Below are positions 1 to 11,640 of a stretch of DNA of 64,000 bases, piece by piece. Each line of letters begins with the position of its first letter. Position 1 is the stretch's first letter. The notes under the pieces were generated by a model. The model saw only the letters and a list, made by a program, of their open reading frames with translations. It did not search any database and had not been told where the DNA came from. The DNA is taken from the NCBI GenBank assembly GCA_958295665.1, contig OY282560.1, positions 256,971,368 through 257,035,367 of the forward strand. Direction: 5' to 3'. The DNA comes from Tipula vernalis (taxonomy: Eukaryota; Arthropoda; Insecta; Diptera; Tipulidae). The position numbers were made by a program, and so were the translations under genes.

Positions 1-1423
1 ATGATTACCATACTTTATTTTACTTACGTAAAAGAAAGTAAAAAATAGCACCATCACTACTTGTAAATTTAATTTGGAATTTGCAATTTCCTTATATTTA
101 AAATCGGTTTTCAAAATAAACCGGTTTTACCGAGTTTGCCGCTAATTTTAGTTTTTATTTACCGTTACCGATAGTAAAAAAGATTTCGGTAAATGAGAAA
201 CCATAAATCGAACGAATTCATTATAAAGACTGACTGGTTTGTCTCAGGTATCCTTTCTAAAGACAAAAAAAAAAATTGTTTTTTTTTTCAAAATTGTTTT
301 CCATCGCGGTTAGGTATTTTTCTAGAAAGAAAGTTCCAACAATTTTTCACTTTATCAAATCAAATTTAACCTTTTGCAAAAGAAATTTAATCTGTTGTCA
401 ATCACATTCAATTTTTTGCAAATCAAATTGAAACTTTTCTATTCAAAACTTGATTTGTGAAAGGTTGAATTTGAAGTGTGAAAGAGGTAAGTTTGTATCA
501 TTGTAAACATAAATTACAAATAAATCAACCCAACAGACACTAAAATCGTTATCATTTGATGTCGAAAGTTTTAATTTCAAACAAATTGAGCAAATCTTCT
601 TCTAAAACTAAATATCTGTCAGAACCTAAAGCTACTTTTATTTCTATGGAGTCAGATTACGTGTAGTTACTCTGACATTCACTCAGAAAATCAAATTCGT
701 CATTTCTAGCTTCGATACAACCTTATTAGTTTTTGGCCATTAAAAAATAATTAACAAAATATGTACCAATGTTTATCAATGAATAATAAATCATTATTGC
801 ATTATATTAAATCGAAATTATATAGTCTCTGACATAAAGTCGATAGTGATCATAGCTTCGTAAATCTTTAAATTCGATATGCATATGGCAACCTTCCCTA
901 ATAATTCACATACCATCGTGAAATAAAAAGTTTAAGGTCGAATAAATTAAATTGACAACAACAAATCTGTTGTCGAAATACTCGATATATTATCGAACTT
1001 CAAAAATTAGGATGTTACAGACAAGGTGACTACACCGTGGTCGCGGCATAAAAATTAAATAAATATTGCATATTAAGTTGGATAGAGCCTAAAACTAACA
1101 TCTTTTGATGATCACTTTTGTCTTCTAGTCCTATGTGAATTGAAATACGAAACAATTTATTGCGTATTCGATTGGTCTGATTTACATAACTGAAGTACTT
1201 TCTGTATCTGAATTTCTTGATTTAGAACGCTTAATTTAAACATAACCCAAATTCACAGTAAACATTTTAGGTCTTATTTTTGATTTTTATTTGAACTGAA
1301 ATTCAAAATTCGATCACAAGCTCCGCTTCATTAGCTCAATAAAGCACTTAATTCATATATCAGAAGTGAAGAGTTGCATTCTCCTCCTGAATCGAATACT
1401 CCTCTGATATAACTTTATTTTAT
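1..1423. other. AT-rich intergenic DNA, no gene seen
   Basis: No reading frame with coding character, RNA gene or clear repeat boundary is visible. Positions 8-36 (a tract reading tactttattttac, then aaagaaagtaaaa) closely match 31978-32013, so the window probably begins at the end of a dispersed repeat copy. The rest is A/T-rich DNA with short poly-A and poly-T runs. Confidence 0.5.
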
Positions 1424-3150
1424 TTTTTTCAAATAATCCGGTTGTTTGGACAGGATGTAAAATAATTTAAAAGTGTAAATTTTATTAAATTTGTAAGAGG
1501 TTACGTACATCAACATATTTCAATTCAAGCGTTATAACTTTTTTTTATTACACATATATTCCAAAAATTCATAATTTACATAAGTGTTGCGATGCGGTTG
1601 CTAATTAAGTGTTGCTTAAGAATTTTTTCTGGTTTTATTAAAACTTTAAGCGCCGAACCCGCGTAATATGTTGACAATCTAGCGATAAAGCACTGGGTCC
1701 GCCAAAATACGATATACGATATACGATATCAATATGCTGCGCATAAAGTGTTAAAAAACGGTCAAAGAAAATCGCTCCTGCACGCAAAAATTGGTCCTTT
1801 ATGGACCCAATAATTACATTGAGTGCAGGAAACCCTTGGGAAGGACAACATCTGTTTTAATTTCAAAAACGCTGCCCATCGTTGATATCAACGCTTCGCG
1901 TAAAATGATCGCATACAACTAGTGTATTCGAAAATCCCATTCAAGTTCCGTTATGGTTAAACGGTGCAATACAAGGTATTGTTACGTTTTTGTCATGTGT
2001 TGGCCACAGCTTGTCAAGAAATATAAAAATCTGGAACATAATTTTTTTCGCGATTACAATACTCACACACAGAAAATTAAAAAGTTAGTGAGTCACTAAA
2101 GTGAAGTTATTCGGAAAGACTTGATACTACGTTTGCGATTTTGATGAATTCGGAAACTGAATGTCTTCCAGACTAAACACCGGTATTTAATTTAATTTTA
2201 AAAAACATTTTGGTTTCAACAACTTTCTGTATTCTGAATATTTTATATAATATTTTATTTTAAATAATATTTTATTAAATATATAAAACAACTAGGAAGT
2301 ATGGACAATTCGCTCAAATTTAGTTTAATTTTAGAACACAACTGTATACTAACTACTGCAGTGATACTTAACTCAATAAAACCTTGTGATAAAACGTGTG
2401 TATTGGATCGCAAGATGTCAATATATCACAGAATAAACTAATAGACTACAGACTTATAGGCTAATCCAAGGTTATGTATCGGCACTAATGACGGTCGACC
2501 TTTCGTTTTATTATGTTTGTTTGTCCAAAAATGATTTGGTTTTAAACTGAAACCAGTCAAGGGGTTCTGCTAGAGTCATAAAATGATTTTATGTAAGGTA
2601 ATTCGATTTAGCTTATGAATATTAATTACTGAAACCTCGCAAGGGGCACCTTTTTTCCACTGATAAAAGATTAGTTTGCAACGAAATAATTACACAAAAT
2701 AAAATGCTAAATTAAACGTAAATAAATTGTTTACCACTTTCGGCGCTAGTTTTCATAGTCATTAAAGATATTTTGCGGTTGAAATATCGATTCAATTTTA
2801 ACAAGTCAAATACAAAAACACGGTTATACGCCAAAATAAAAATAAAACATAAAATATAATACCTATGCACTTAATATTGATAAGAAAACATAATTAAGTA
2901 GCTACATACATATTTGTATTAAGCCAAACAAAATCTAACGGATGAATTGGCATGAAATATGTTGATGTTAATGATACTTAATTAAGGTTATTAGTAAATA
3001 TGTAGTTCGCTTAGGAATTTAATGAAATTAACACTTTTGTTTTGGATTGAACAAAATTTGCTAAATAAAAGAATAAACTGTTAACATTTAACAATTTCAT
3101 ACTAATTTATTTTAGATCCTGTCCAAATAACTGGTTTATTTGAAAAAAAA
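1424..3150. repeat. Decayed element bounded by inverted repeats
   Basis: The segment at about 1424-1465 (core GGTTGTTTGGACAGGAT) is repeated in inverse orientation at about 3106-3150 (core ATCCTGTCCAAATAAC). Similarity continues weakly for another 30 or so bases inward. This is the signature of a terminal-inverted-repeat DNA transposon of about 1.7 kb. The interior has no recognisable transposase, so it is a non-autonomous or decayed copy. The exact ends and target duplication are obscured by poly-T and poly-A runs. Confidence 0.5.
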
Positions 3151-3530
3151 AAAAACTGAAAATTGAATTGGATTTTACTCAATTTGAAATCACACAGCCT
3201 TATATAGTGCCAAAGTTATACATATTTTGAGATTACGGCTTGATAAAAGTAGCAAATAGCAATTAGGGGTAGTATAGTTTTTATTTTCAATTTACAATTT
3301 AAATATTCTTTTAGGATGTCCCAAATTAAAAATATTGAACTACTTTTAATACACGTTTTAAATTTTGTTCGAACTTCTAACCAGCATTGTGTATCAATTT
3401 TAAAATGTAGGATAATTTGAAACGGAAGATGAAGGTGGCAGCTTAACCTTAATTGAATTTATCTCGAATGATTGGTGTTCACTCTAAACCTAAATAAATA
3501 ATTAGGTGTGTGAAGATGTGTGTAATTAAA

Positions 3531-4394
3531 TATTGGGTATATGTAAAAGTAAGTTCCGTTTTTTGGTTAAAATTACATGTTTATTTTTAGGTAGGTTTTA
3601 ACGACTCTTGCAGTAGGTCGCTTATCTTGAACAGCCCGCTTCAAACGTATTGATTGCCGTCGGTAGACTTCGCCAATTATAGTTTTACAAGACTTCAGTA
3701 GCTCGTAATATACAATGCCATGTTTAGGATGGTCTTAGTAAACCCATTTTTAATCTCCAGTCACAAGTCGATGCAAAAAACCCGTTCTTTGTGCTCTTTG
3801 AAGAAGCATTTCCGAAGTGATTTTTCGACATTCCACCTGATTTTCTGTTAATTCATGTGATATAGAATTCCCAAATTTTAGAACCATCTCCATTCCATGT
3901 AGACGTCTACTGACAAAGGATTGATGAACATTCAATACTTCTGCCAATTTTTGTTGCGTTTGTGTGTTGTCTTCATCCAATAATGGTCTACCTTCACGTT
4001 GTGCGTCTTCAACATCGAATAAACCTTCTTCAAATTGTTTAAACCACCTTCTACACAAACCCTCAGAAAAAGCATGTTCACCGTAAGCTTCTACAAGTAC
4101 CTAAACAATGATTTCAGCAGCTCTTTTCTTTATAGTAAAAAATACAACAAAGCTTCCCGCAAATGACGATTATTTGGCACAAAACTCCCCATTTAAAATC
4201 GAATAAAAAACTGCGTTGTTCATATTTGAATCAAATGTCATATACTACGTTTTGAAGGTTATGATAGAACAATTACGCCATCTGTTAGGAAAACGGAATG
4301 GGTCATATAACCACTTTAAATGGGTCATATAAGAACAATTATGCCATCTATTAGGAAAACGAAACTTACTTTTACATATACGATATACCCAATA
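3531..4394 (-). mobile_element. Mariner-family element, internally deleted
   Basis: The left end reads TA then TTGGGTATATGTAAAAGTAA from 3531. The right end at 4353-4394 is the inverse, with a six-base insertion near the tip. TA dinucleotides flank both ends, as expected for Tc1/mariner. The element is about 860 bp against roughly 1.3 kb for complete mariners. Near the right end a segment of about 75 bp (agaacaattaygccatct...) is imperfectly duplicated in tandem at 4265-4360. It carries a broken transposase on the minus strand. Confidence 0.8.
3620..4140 (-). pseudogene. Mariner transposase fragment
   Basis: The open part at 3750-4058 (102 residues) holds the N-terminal DNA-binding region of a mariner transposase. 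A first helix-turn-helix is marked by CRRWFKQFEEG. It is followed by a DVEDAQREGRP linker and a second HTH segment (TQQKLAEVLNVHQSFVSRRL). The frame ends in TGD, and the typical GDEKWVY block follows before a stop near 3738. Upstream, codons for a further stretch of the first HTH lie beyond a stop near 4100. The central catalytic region is missing, because the sequence jumps from GDEKW to C-terminal motifs within about 100 bp. It cannot encode an active enzyme. Confidence 0.8.
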
Positions 4395-4773
4395 ATGTGC
4401 GTGTTATTAAATAATTGCCGCGTTTTTTTATTAACTCCGGATAGATTGTATCCGGAGCAGCTAATTTTCTGTGATAAAACTAATGTTTGACAAGCTATTT
4501 ATGCAAAAAATTAATTTATTTATAACTAATCTATAATTTTTCATTCAACTTTTTAACTAAAATTCTATAAAAAAATATTTAGCTCTACCTATTTATCTGG
4601 AGCTGCTATCCGGAGCTTCTATCGGGAGCTTAGGGAAATTTGAAAATTTTTTGTTTTTTGTACAACCCTAAACGTGGCAAATTTCATTTTGGTTTAAAAA
4701 TGTTGATGGATTTCAAATTCAAATGACATATGGACGAGAAATTCATGCAGTTGTAGGACATTACGTCAAAATA

Positions 4774-4900
4774 AAAAATCAGGAGAATACAAATATCTAA
4801 AAATCATCGGGAGATTGTTGAGGAATACATTAAAGTAGAAACGGCAAAAAGATTTTTAAAAGCTAGAAAGCAAAAGCTGGGCGGCAAGACTGCGCAGTAA
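4774..4900 (+). pseudogene. SLU7: SLU7 fragment, left-arm copy
   Basis: On the plus strand one frame reads REIVEEYIKVETAKRFLKA followed by RKQKL, and stops at the TAA near 4900. It corresponds to the SLU7 region with the conserved pattern KIVEEYxKVxxAKRxLKAxK. It is the inverse of the right-arm copy at 5375-5505, with scattered substitutions. The fragment is about 40 codons long, lacks a start and cannot make SLU7. Identification rests on my recollection of the family consensus plus the longer match in the partner copy. Confidence 0.6.
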
Positions 4901-5009
4901 CGAATTACATGTATTTGAATTACGTAATTAAAATACAAATTACAATTTGTAACCTGTATTTTAATTACTCGTTTTCCGAGTACAGGGAAATTCACTTATA
5001 ACGACATTG

Positions 5010-5505
5010 AGAATCTGTTGTTGAGTGTTTTTTCTGCTTCCCAAGCAAATAGTTCTGCTTTAGAATATTTTTGCATGTCTCCAGTACAGAACTCAACTCT
5101 AAAATAATAAAATTAATTTATTTATTTAATTCTAAACTTGGGAACAAAAATCATTTACTCTTCAGGATGTGATTTTCCCTTATAGAACGGGTTTTTGGAT
5201 CATAATATGCCGAATTGGGGTCCAAATTTATAAGATATTAAGCTTTGTCTTCACGTATTCGTAGAATACGTATAGTAATTCTTTGTTTTGAATCGACTTT
5301 TGTACCAGGCATGTCCACTTCATCAACATAATATTTATCTTCATCTTCGTCATCTTCCGACAATATGCACCTCGATTATCCTTTTGCTTTCCAGCTTTAA
5401 AAAATCTTTTTTCCGCTTCTACATTATCGTATTCCTCAACAATCTTGATTATTTTTAGATATTTTTGTTCTCTCGATTTTTTATTTTGAAGAAATGTCAT
5501 ACAAC
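5010..5505 (-). pseudogene. SLU7: SLU7 splicing-factor gene fragment (captured)
   Basis: SLU7 is a pre-mRNA second-step splicing factor. Reading the minus strand from 5505 gives KIVEEYDNVEAEKRFFKAGK, then after a frame change [19 protein letters not shown] and DSKQRITIR, then LDPNSAYYDPKTRSIREN. After a short intron-like gap (about 5159 down to 5098, GTAAAT...TTTTAG) it continues with FCTGDMQKYSKAELFAWEAE. The order and wording match the central region of SLU7 proteins, which contain DPNSAYYDPKTRxMREN and a later GDT...AQxFAWEA block. The apparent intron suggests capture of genomic DNA rather than an mRNA copy. Frameshifts and a stop make it a pseudogene. Confidence 0.75.
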
Positions 5506-5701
5506 TGCATGAAGTTGGGTAAAATTTTAGTTTTTTGTTTACTAGCGACACATGTGTATAATAGCTAAACTTTCAATAGAAATTTCCCATGTGCTCCCAA
5601 TAGTTTGCTATCTGGAGCTAACAAAAAACATACACTCCTGTTCACCTGCAAAAGGCCAAGTATTTTTGACATATATTTCTTCATATGACGTTTGTACAAT
5701 C

Positions 5702-7005
5702 TAGTTCACATTGGGCGGGTAACAATTTTGTTTTTAATTCATGATTCAGTCATGATTTTGTTTTTTGTAAAAAACATTGTTTTTGCATAGTTCATTAGCT
5801 TAAGGCCAGTTGAAATAATACATTTAAACTCCAATATTAAAAGACATTTTCTTTAATCTTTTTTTATTATATAAAAGTGCAATATTTCTAAAGTGATATG
5901 AAAAGTGGCCAGAGGAAAACAGTTAACACCTGAAGAACGTAACAAAATTGAAACGTTTAAAGAAATTGGCCTTACGCTTCTCTGACCCTGCTGGCTACGG
6001 CTCCTAAAATCGAAGATGCACGTATTCTGCCACAGCTATTAAAGAAAGGTGACACATGTTAAGGAACACATCAAATTCAACATCACATCAAAATCATTTT
6101 TCTATTGGGAAAATTAAGGCACAAAGCGGACATAAAGTCAGAATTTCGACAGTGCGCAGATTTGTCCTAAATAACAAAAATATAGCTCATCGAAAATTAA
6201 ACCAGTTTTAAAAACCAAATTTAAAACAAATTCACAAAGAAAAAAGAAAAATCGTTGCTCATGAATTAATACAATGGAAACATGAGTGGAAAAGGATGAT
6301 GTTCATGGACTAGAAGAAATTCAACATTACTACCAGGATTTGAGGAAGGATGAAGTAATTTTGTCACGTCATCGTAGCAGAACAAGTGTTGTTAAGGTTT
6401 GGGGAGCTAAAACGTACTATACATTGATCTACAGTTCAAAAAGGTGACTCTTAATGGTGAGGGATATAAAACATGGTCCAACAAACTTTGCCTCAAATTA
6501 ATGAAATCTCCGGCCCTCTTAAATGGACGTTGCAGCAAGATAATGTGCCAGGATTGTTAAAAACTGGGGATCTTAACAAAATGTTGATACTTTGACATGG
6601 CCGCCGTACTCTCCTGACCTCAATATAATTGAAAATGTTTGAGTGTGGCTGTCACGAAAAGTGTACGAAGGAGGACGACAGTTTGAGACTGTGAATCCTT
6701 TAATAGAGGACATACAAGCAGCGTGGAATGAAATAAGTTTAACTTATTTAAATCATTGTTTAATTCACTTTGCAGTCGAATTTTTGAGGTTATTAATAAA
6801 GATGGGAGTTGCAACCACTATTAAAAAAATCAATAAAGTGAAAAAAAAGTGTATTATTCTTTGATTTTAAATTTTTCAGGTTGGCCTTAAGCTAATGAAC
6901 CATGCAAAAACAATGCTTTTACAAAAAACAAAATCATGACCTAACGGTATTTGAATTAAAAAAAAAATTGTTACTGAATTTATTATAATAGCTCAATGTG
7001 AACTA
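5702..7005 (+). mobile_element. Tc1-like element with long inverted repeats
   Basis: TA at 5702-5703 is followed by GTTCACATTGGGCGGGTAAC. The inverse (gctcaatgtgaac) runs to 7003 and is followed by TA at 7004-7005. The inverted repeats extend roughly 110 bp, to about 5813 and from about 6883, and include the shared stretch cttaaggccag / ctggcctta-like and a tract rich in tttttgcatagttcattag. Length (about 1.3 kb) and TA flanks fit Tc1. The enclosed transposase is broken. Confidence 0.85.
5925..6864 (+). pseudogene. Tc1-type transposase pseudogene
   Basis: The N-terminus reads RGKQLTPEERNKIETFKEIG, the typical first helix-turn-helix of Tc1 transposases, and then hits a stop. The C-terminal catalytic part is recognisable at 6590-6760: PPYSPDLNIIENV, a stop where Trp-like context is expected, then the open stretch 6643-6864 with VWLSRKVYEGGRQFE. 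The glutamate of the IIENV block corresponds to the third acidic residue of the DD34E triad. Frameshifts and deletions separate the two ends, so the gene is dead. The 73-residue open frame is only its tail. Confidence 0.8.
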
Positions 7006-7585
7006 GATTGTAAAAAAAATAAAAGTCAGATATGGCAATAAAATATAGGGTATACTATATACGTCAAAAATACATGACCTTAGCCCTAAACCTCTTGACA
7101 TATTATGTACATGTAATCAAAAACAAATGCAAAAGTATAACGGGATTTTTACCAAAAAAAAAAATGTTCACTCTTTTCTCTTAAAGTTAGTGGTAAATTA
7201 AGATTAGAAAAATGAGCATGCGTTTGGCTGAAACACACGAAAATTAAAAAACTTAGAGACTCTCAGGCTCTTGTTAAGAGGTTTAGGGTTAAGCTGGTGA
7301 AGAGGAGTGTACTACGACGATTATAGCTTTCGTGATGTTTCACTAAATCGTATAAGACCGCCATTATGCTATGTCTAAACTTATGGTAGACGGTTATTAC
7401 GGCAAAAAGTTTAAAGTGACTTCATGAAAATGATCGAATTTTCAGTAGTTTTTTACTGCAAGTCAGTGCAGTTTATGCAGTAAAAGGATAAAGTTTTTAC
7501 TAATTTCCAGTCAGGCTGCCGGTCGTTTAAAGATACAGCTGAAACTGTTTGCATTAAGGCCTGGTTTTCATTTTATTTGCGCTGC
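7006..7585. other. Intergenic DNA with a short inverted match
   Basis: No gene is visible. A short inverted match (about 7067-7100, containing ccctaaacctctt, against 7270-7295, containing aagaggtttaggg) suggests the remnant of a small MITE. The evidence is too thin to set its ends. Confidence 0.35.
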
Positions 7586-7589
7586 TTAA

Positions 7590-7753
7590 CATTGGAACTA
7601 CCGACCGATCAAAATGACCGATTTACATTTATTGAATTCATTTTTTTAATTATTATGTTAGAATTGTTTTGGAAATTTTTGATGATTTTTAATCTTCCAA
7701 AATAATTCCAATAAATATAAATCCGTCATTTTGACGGGTCGGTAGTTCTAGTG
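7590..7753. mobile_element. Palindromic MITE with TTAA target duplication
   Basis: The sequence between TTAA at 7586-7589 and TTAA at 7754-7757 is a near-perfect palindrome of 164 bp. The left arm has GGAACTACCGACCGATCAAA and the right arm is its inverse, with CACTAGAAC-type tips. TTAA target choice is typical of the piggyBac superfamily, so this is probably a piggyBac-mobilised MITE. The loop is a short AT-rich segment near 7640-7690. Confidence 0.75.
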
Positions 7754-7757
7754 TTAA

Positions 7758-8824
7758 ACTGCATAGCGGCTAAATTCTTGATTGTATACACAACATGGTT
7801 ATTTTACTCAACATGTGCCAACAATTAACCAACCCGAAAGCGCTCGTTAGTTGAACAATTTGAAAACGATTTTACAATATAGTAGATTTCAATGCTATTG
7901 AATTTCAATACGATAAAATCTTATTACTTACTTTAAAAATAGAGTAATTCCAGCATTTTAAAATAGGAGCAGACGCGAAGTTTACTGAGCAATGAATCAA
8001 GTGGAAAATTAAAATTTAGACTTCAAACATACCTTTTATGGCCAGGGTTGGGTACGAAATTAAATTTGTTTAATTCCCAAAACAAAATTTCGGAATGCAG
8101 TTATTTTGTTATTTATAATTTGCACATGCAAATTATTTTAAAAAAAAAAGAAATATATTAAGATGTGGTGCAAAAGTAGTGAATTAAAGTACCTATTTCC
8201 TATTGAAAAAAAAGAACTACGGGAAAAAATTCAGCGGTTCCATTTCCAATTTTTCCAGTCAAAATAAAACACCAATTAATCATTCTAAAAATCAATTTCT
8301 AATTTTTTTACTTTTTCGGATAAAGCACAGAAAAGCATTCGTCCCCGAACGTCTTCAGTCTTTCAAAATATGTCGAAATAAAAAAACTAATTATCGGTCT
8401 TTCTCTTTTAGTCCATTTCCTCCGTATATAAGAAGAACTTTAAATATACTTCTTTGGAAGAACTTTAACAGAAGTTAATATGGTTGTGAAATAAAAGATG
8501 TTGAGTTGTAAATTGGTTGTGTTAAAAAAACTGTTTGCATGTAATTGTGACTCACATTTGTTGGGACGTATGTGTGTTTTTATAAAATCCTCTAAACCAC
8601 TTAGTATTGAACCTATTTGCATCAAAATTATATGTTCACAATACCCCAGAGTATTAGAGAACTCCTCATTCCCCAAAGCCACTTAGCCTTGGTAAAGACA
8701 AATAATTTAAATTTTTTTTTTAAATTTATTGTGTTTTATCATAAAGTGTTTATTTGGAATTTTGGAATTTTGGAATTTTTTTATTTTTTATTTTTTATTT
8801 AAAATAAATTTTATTTATTTATTT
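7758..8824. other. AT-rich intergenic DNA, no gene seen
   Basis: Short open frames occur on both strands between 8203 and 8802, but they overlap each other, lack family motifs and have low-complexity composition. A triple run of ttttggaa lies at about 8755-8778, followed by A/T homopolymers. These homopolymers probably form the poly(A) side of the minus-strand LINE that starts just downstream. Confidence 0.4.
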
Positions 8825-9005
8825 TATGTAATTACAATCTAGTCTCCTGGACTAATGAGCAATTTGTTTCTGACTTAATTTACTAACTTAAATTAATCTA
8901 TGGCTTCCTCCCATTGGCGTGGCGTTCCATAGTGTTTGGTAAATTGAAGTTAACCACATCTTTGTTGTGGATTTTAGATCAGCACAATGCTGCTTAAACT
9001 GACAA

Positions 9006-9832
9006 TCACACTAGCTCAAAAGGTTTGGTTCTTTTAAGTCTGCGTACTAAATTCGTGATGCTTAGGAGCTGAGTTGCCTCAATGTTCACATGTTGGCGGA
9101 GCCTTTCTTCATGTATTCGTGCTTTTTCTTGGATTTCGTTTAAGATGAGGTTCATTTTAAGGTCCCTATGAAGATCATTGTTCCTGACGTACCAAGGTGC
9201 ATCAACGATGTTCCTTAATACCATATTCTGAAATCTTTGGATGATCACAACTCAACCCAAAGCTGAATACCAAAAGTCCAAATCGGTTTCAATATTTGCT
9301 TTTAAAGTAGAAGCTTGTTGTATGTTGATAAAGAAGAGTTCCTTCCCATCAGCCAATACATTTTTCTGTATTTAAGTCTTAATTCTTCACTTTTCTTCTT
9401 GACGTGTGCTTTCCATCGTAGTTTAGCATCCAGGGTCATGCCGAGATACTTAGCTGTGTTCGCATGCGGTATTATTTCCTGATTTATGGTAATCGGAATA
9501 TGTTCGATTCGTCTGTTTGTAAAGTTGATGTGAACTGATTTAGCTTCATTTAGTTTTATTCTCCATCTTTTTGTCCATTTATATATTTGAGTTATAGCTG
9601 ATTGTAATTTCTGTGTTGAATCTTCGTTGCATTTTCCAACAGCTAAGATTGCCGTATCCGTAGGAAGATCATAAGTGTATAGTAGGTATAAAACCGGCCC
9701 TAATACACTGCCCTGCGGAACTCCAGCATTGGTTTCTTTCAATTCAGAAAATGTATCATCTAACTTAATCCTGAAGAACCTATCTTTCAAGTAAGATTCC
9801 AGTATCTTAGCAAATTGCATTAATAGAAGATT
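9006..9832 (-). pseudogene. LINE reverse transcriptase, C-terminal half
   Basis: The segment 9302-9820 encodes 172 residues with the RT motif GVPQGSVLGPVLY and, further on, NTAKYLGMTLDAKLRWKAHV, the thumb motif of Jockey-type RTs. The catalytic FADD block that should precede TAILAVG is absent: the text passes directly from YDLPTD to TAILAVG, so an in-frame deletion has removed the active site. A second open segment at 9006-9248 (80 residues) begins at the FQNMVLRNIVDAPWYVRN motif of the Jockey C-terminus. A frame break near 9250-9300 separates the two. The partner half lies beyond foldback A at 12065-12445. Confidence 0.85.
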
Positions 9833-10302
9833 CCTTAACTATGAGTGTGAAGTTTATGCTAAAAAAAAAATAACTAAAAATGACACTGTTAAATTAGCTA
9901 TTTTCCAATTGGAATTTAAATTAAATGAAAATTTAAATTTTTTGTAATTTTGGATTTTTATTACCACCAAACAGATTCTTTTCATCAGAAAACAGGTTCT
10001 TTTCATCCTTTTCAGATAGCTGACCATCTGTTTATATAGTTAACCAAAAGCATGCAATTGTGTTGAACATTACTATATTTCAGATAATTTAAAAGTTGAC
10101 TGAATTTTGATGGTTTAAATAATTATTTAGCGCCGATCCTTGAAATGTCCCGAGGGCCCCGCACATTTCTTAGAATAGCTAAGCCATATAGCGGTCAATG
10201 TCACAAAGCCCATCCAATTATGATGAAATATAATATATTTCACAGTTTTTGCAATTTTTAATAATTTTCCATTATTTTAAAAGTTTTATATCGCCGACCG
10301 CA

Positions 10303-11110
10303 GAGATGTCCACAAGGTCTGGCCCATATTTTCGGATAATTTGGCAATATGCCAGTCTACGTGGTCAATCTTATTCAATTGTGATGAACTATACTATACT
10401 TCACAGAATTTTTAATAATTTTATTTGGTTTTATAAATTGTGGTACCTCCGATCACAGAGATGTCCACAAGGTCTGGCCTATATTTTTGGATAAATTGAC
10501 CTTATGCCAGTCTTCTTGGTCAATCTTATCCAATTGTGATGAACGATACTATACTTCACAGAATTTAGAATTTTTAATAATTTTATTTGGTTTTAAATAT
10601 TGTTGTATCTCCTATCACAGAGATGTCCACAAGGTCTTGCCTATTTTTGCGGATAATCAGGCCATATGCCATTCTACATGGTCAATTTTATTCAATTGTG
10701 ATAAACTATACTATACTTCACAGAATTTAGAATTTTTAATAATTTTATGTTTTAAAAATTGTATCTCCGATCACAGAGATGTCCACAAGGTCTGGCCAAT
10801 ATTTTTGGATAACTTGACCATATGCCAGTCTACGTGGTCAATCTTATCCAATTGTGATGAACTATACTATACTTCACAGAATTTAGAATTTTTAATAATT
10901 CTATTGGTTTTATAAATAATTGTATCTCTGATCACAGAGATGTCCACAAGGTCTTGTCTATATTTTTGGATAAATTGACCATATGCCAGTCTACGTGGTC
11001 AATCTTATTCAATTGTGATGAACTATACTATACTTCTCAGAATTTAGAATTTTTAATAATTTTATTTGGTTTTAAAAATTGTTGTATCTCCGATCACAGA
11101 AATGTCTACA
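10303..11110 (+). repeat. Left-arm tandem subrepeats, about 158-bp unit
   Basis: The marker gagatgtccacaaggtct begins at 10303, 10458, 10620, 10776 and 10937, with a mutated copy at 11099. Spacings are 155, 162, 156, 161 and 162 bp. Each unit also holds ccatatgccagtctacgtgg and acttcacagaatttagaat. Open frames running through the array (for example 10487-10915) are products of a repeat length that happens to lack stops. Confidence 0.9.
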
Positions 11111-11166
11111 ATTTTGATTTGCTTGATGCAGAGAAAAGAAAATGTATCCAGACCAAATCCTATTAA

Positions 11167-11640
11167 CCAATAAAATTATTAAAAATTCTAAATTCTGTGA
11201 AGTATAGTATAGTTCATCACAATTAATTAAAATAGACCACGTAGACTGGCATATGGTCAAGTTATCCAAAAATATAGGCCAGACCTTGTGGACATCTCTG
11301 TGATCGGAGATACAACAATATTAAAACCAAATAAAATTATTAAAAATTCTAAATTCTGTGAAGTATAGTATAGTTCATCACAATTGGATAAGATTGACCA
11401 CGTAGACTGGCATATGGTCAAGTTATCCAAAAATATAGGCCAGACCTTGTCTACATCTCTGTAATCGGAGAAACAATTATTTATAAAACCAAATAAAATT
11501 ATTAAAAATTCTAAATTCTGTGAAGTACAGTATAGTTCATCACAATTGCATAAGGTTGACCACGTAGACTGGCACATGGCCAAGTTACCCGAAAATATGG
11601 GCAAGACCTTGTGGACATCTCTGCGGTCGGCGATATCAAA
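11167..11640 (-). repeat. Right-arm tandem subrepeats, inverted
   Basis: The inverse marker ending in ggacatctctg occurs near 11280, 11443 and 11605, giving three units with spacing of about 162 bp. They are inverted relative to the six left-arm units. Copy number therefore differs between arms, which implies unequal exchange or slippage after the palindrome formed. Confidence 0.88.

Larger units (their letters stand above)
4419..5635. mobile_element. TIR/foldback element carrying SLU7 gene pieces
   Basis: The left end starts CGCGTTTTTTTATTAACTCC and the right end finishes with the inverse form ggagctaacaaaaaacatac. Related ends recur at 43025, 54412 and 57688, defining a family. Besides the tips, the arms share an inverted segment of about 150 bp (4735-4900 against 5375-5530) that matches part of SLU7. 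Between the arms lies further SLU7-like sequence with a small intron. No transposase is visible, so the element is non-autonomous. No clear target duplication was found. Confidence 0.65.

Noticed and set aside
10249..11604. Several open frames of 65-142 codons on both strands with repeated text such as CQSTWSILSNCDELYYTSQN
   Set aside because: They follow the 158-bp subrepeats of foldback A and occur in different frames in both arms. Repetition of a stop-free unit explains them.
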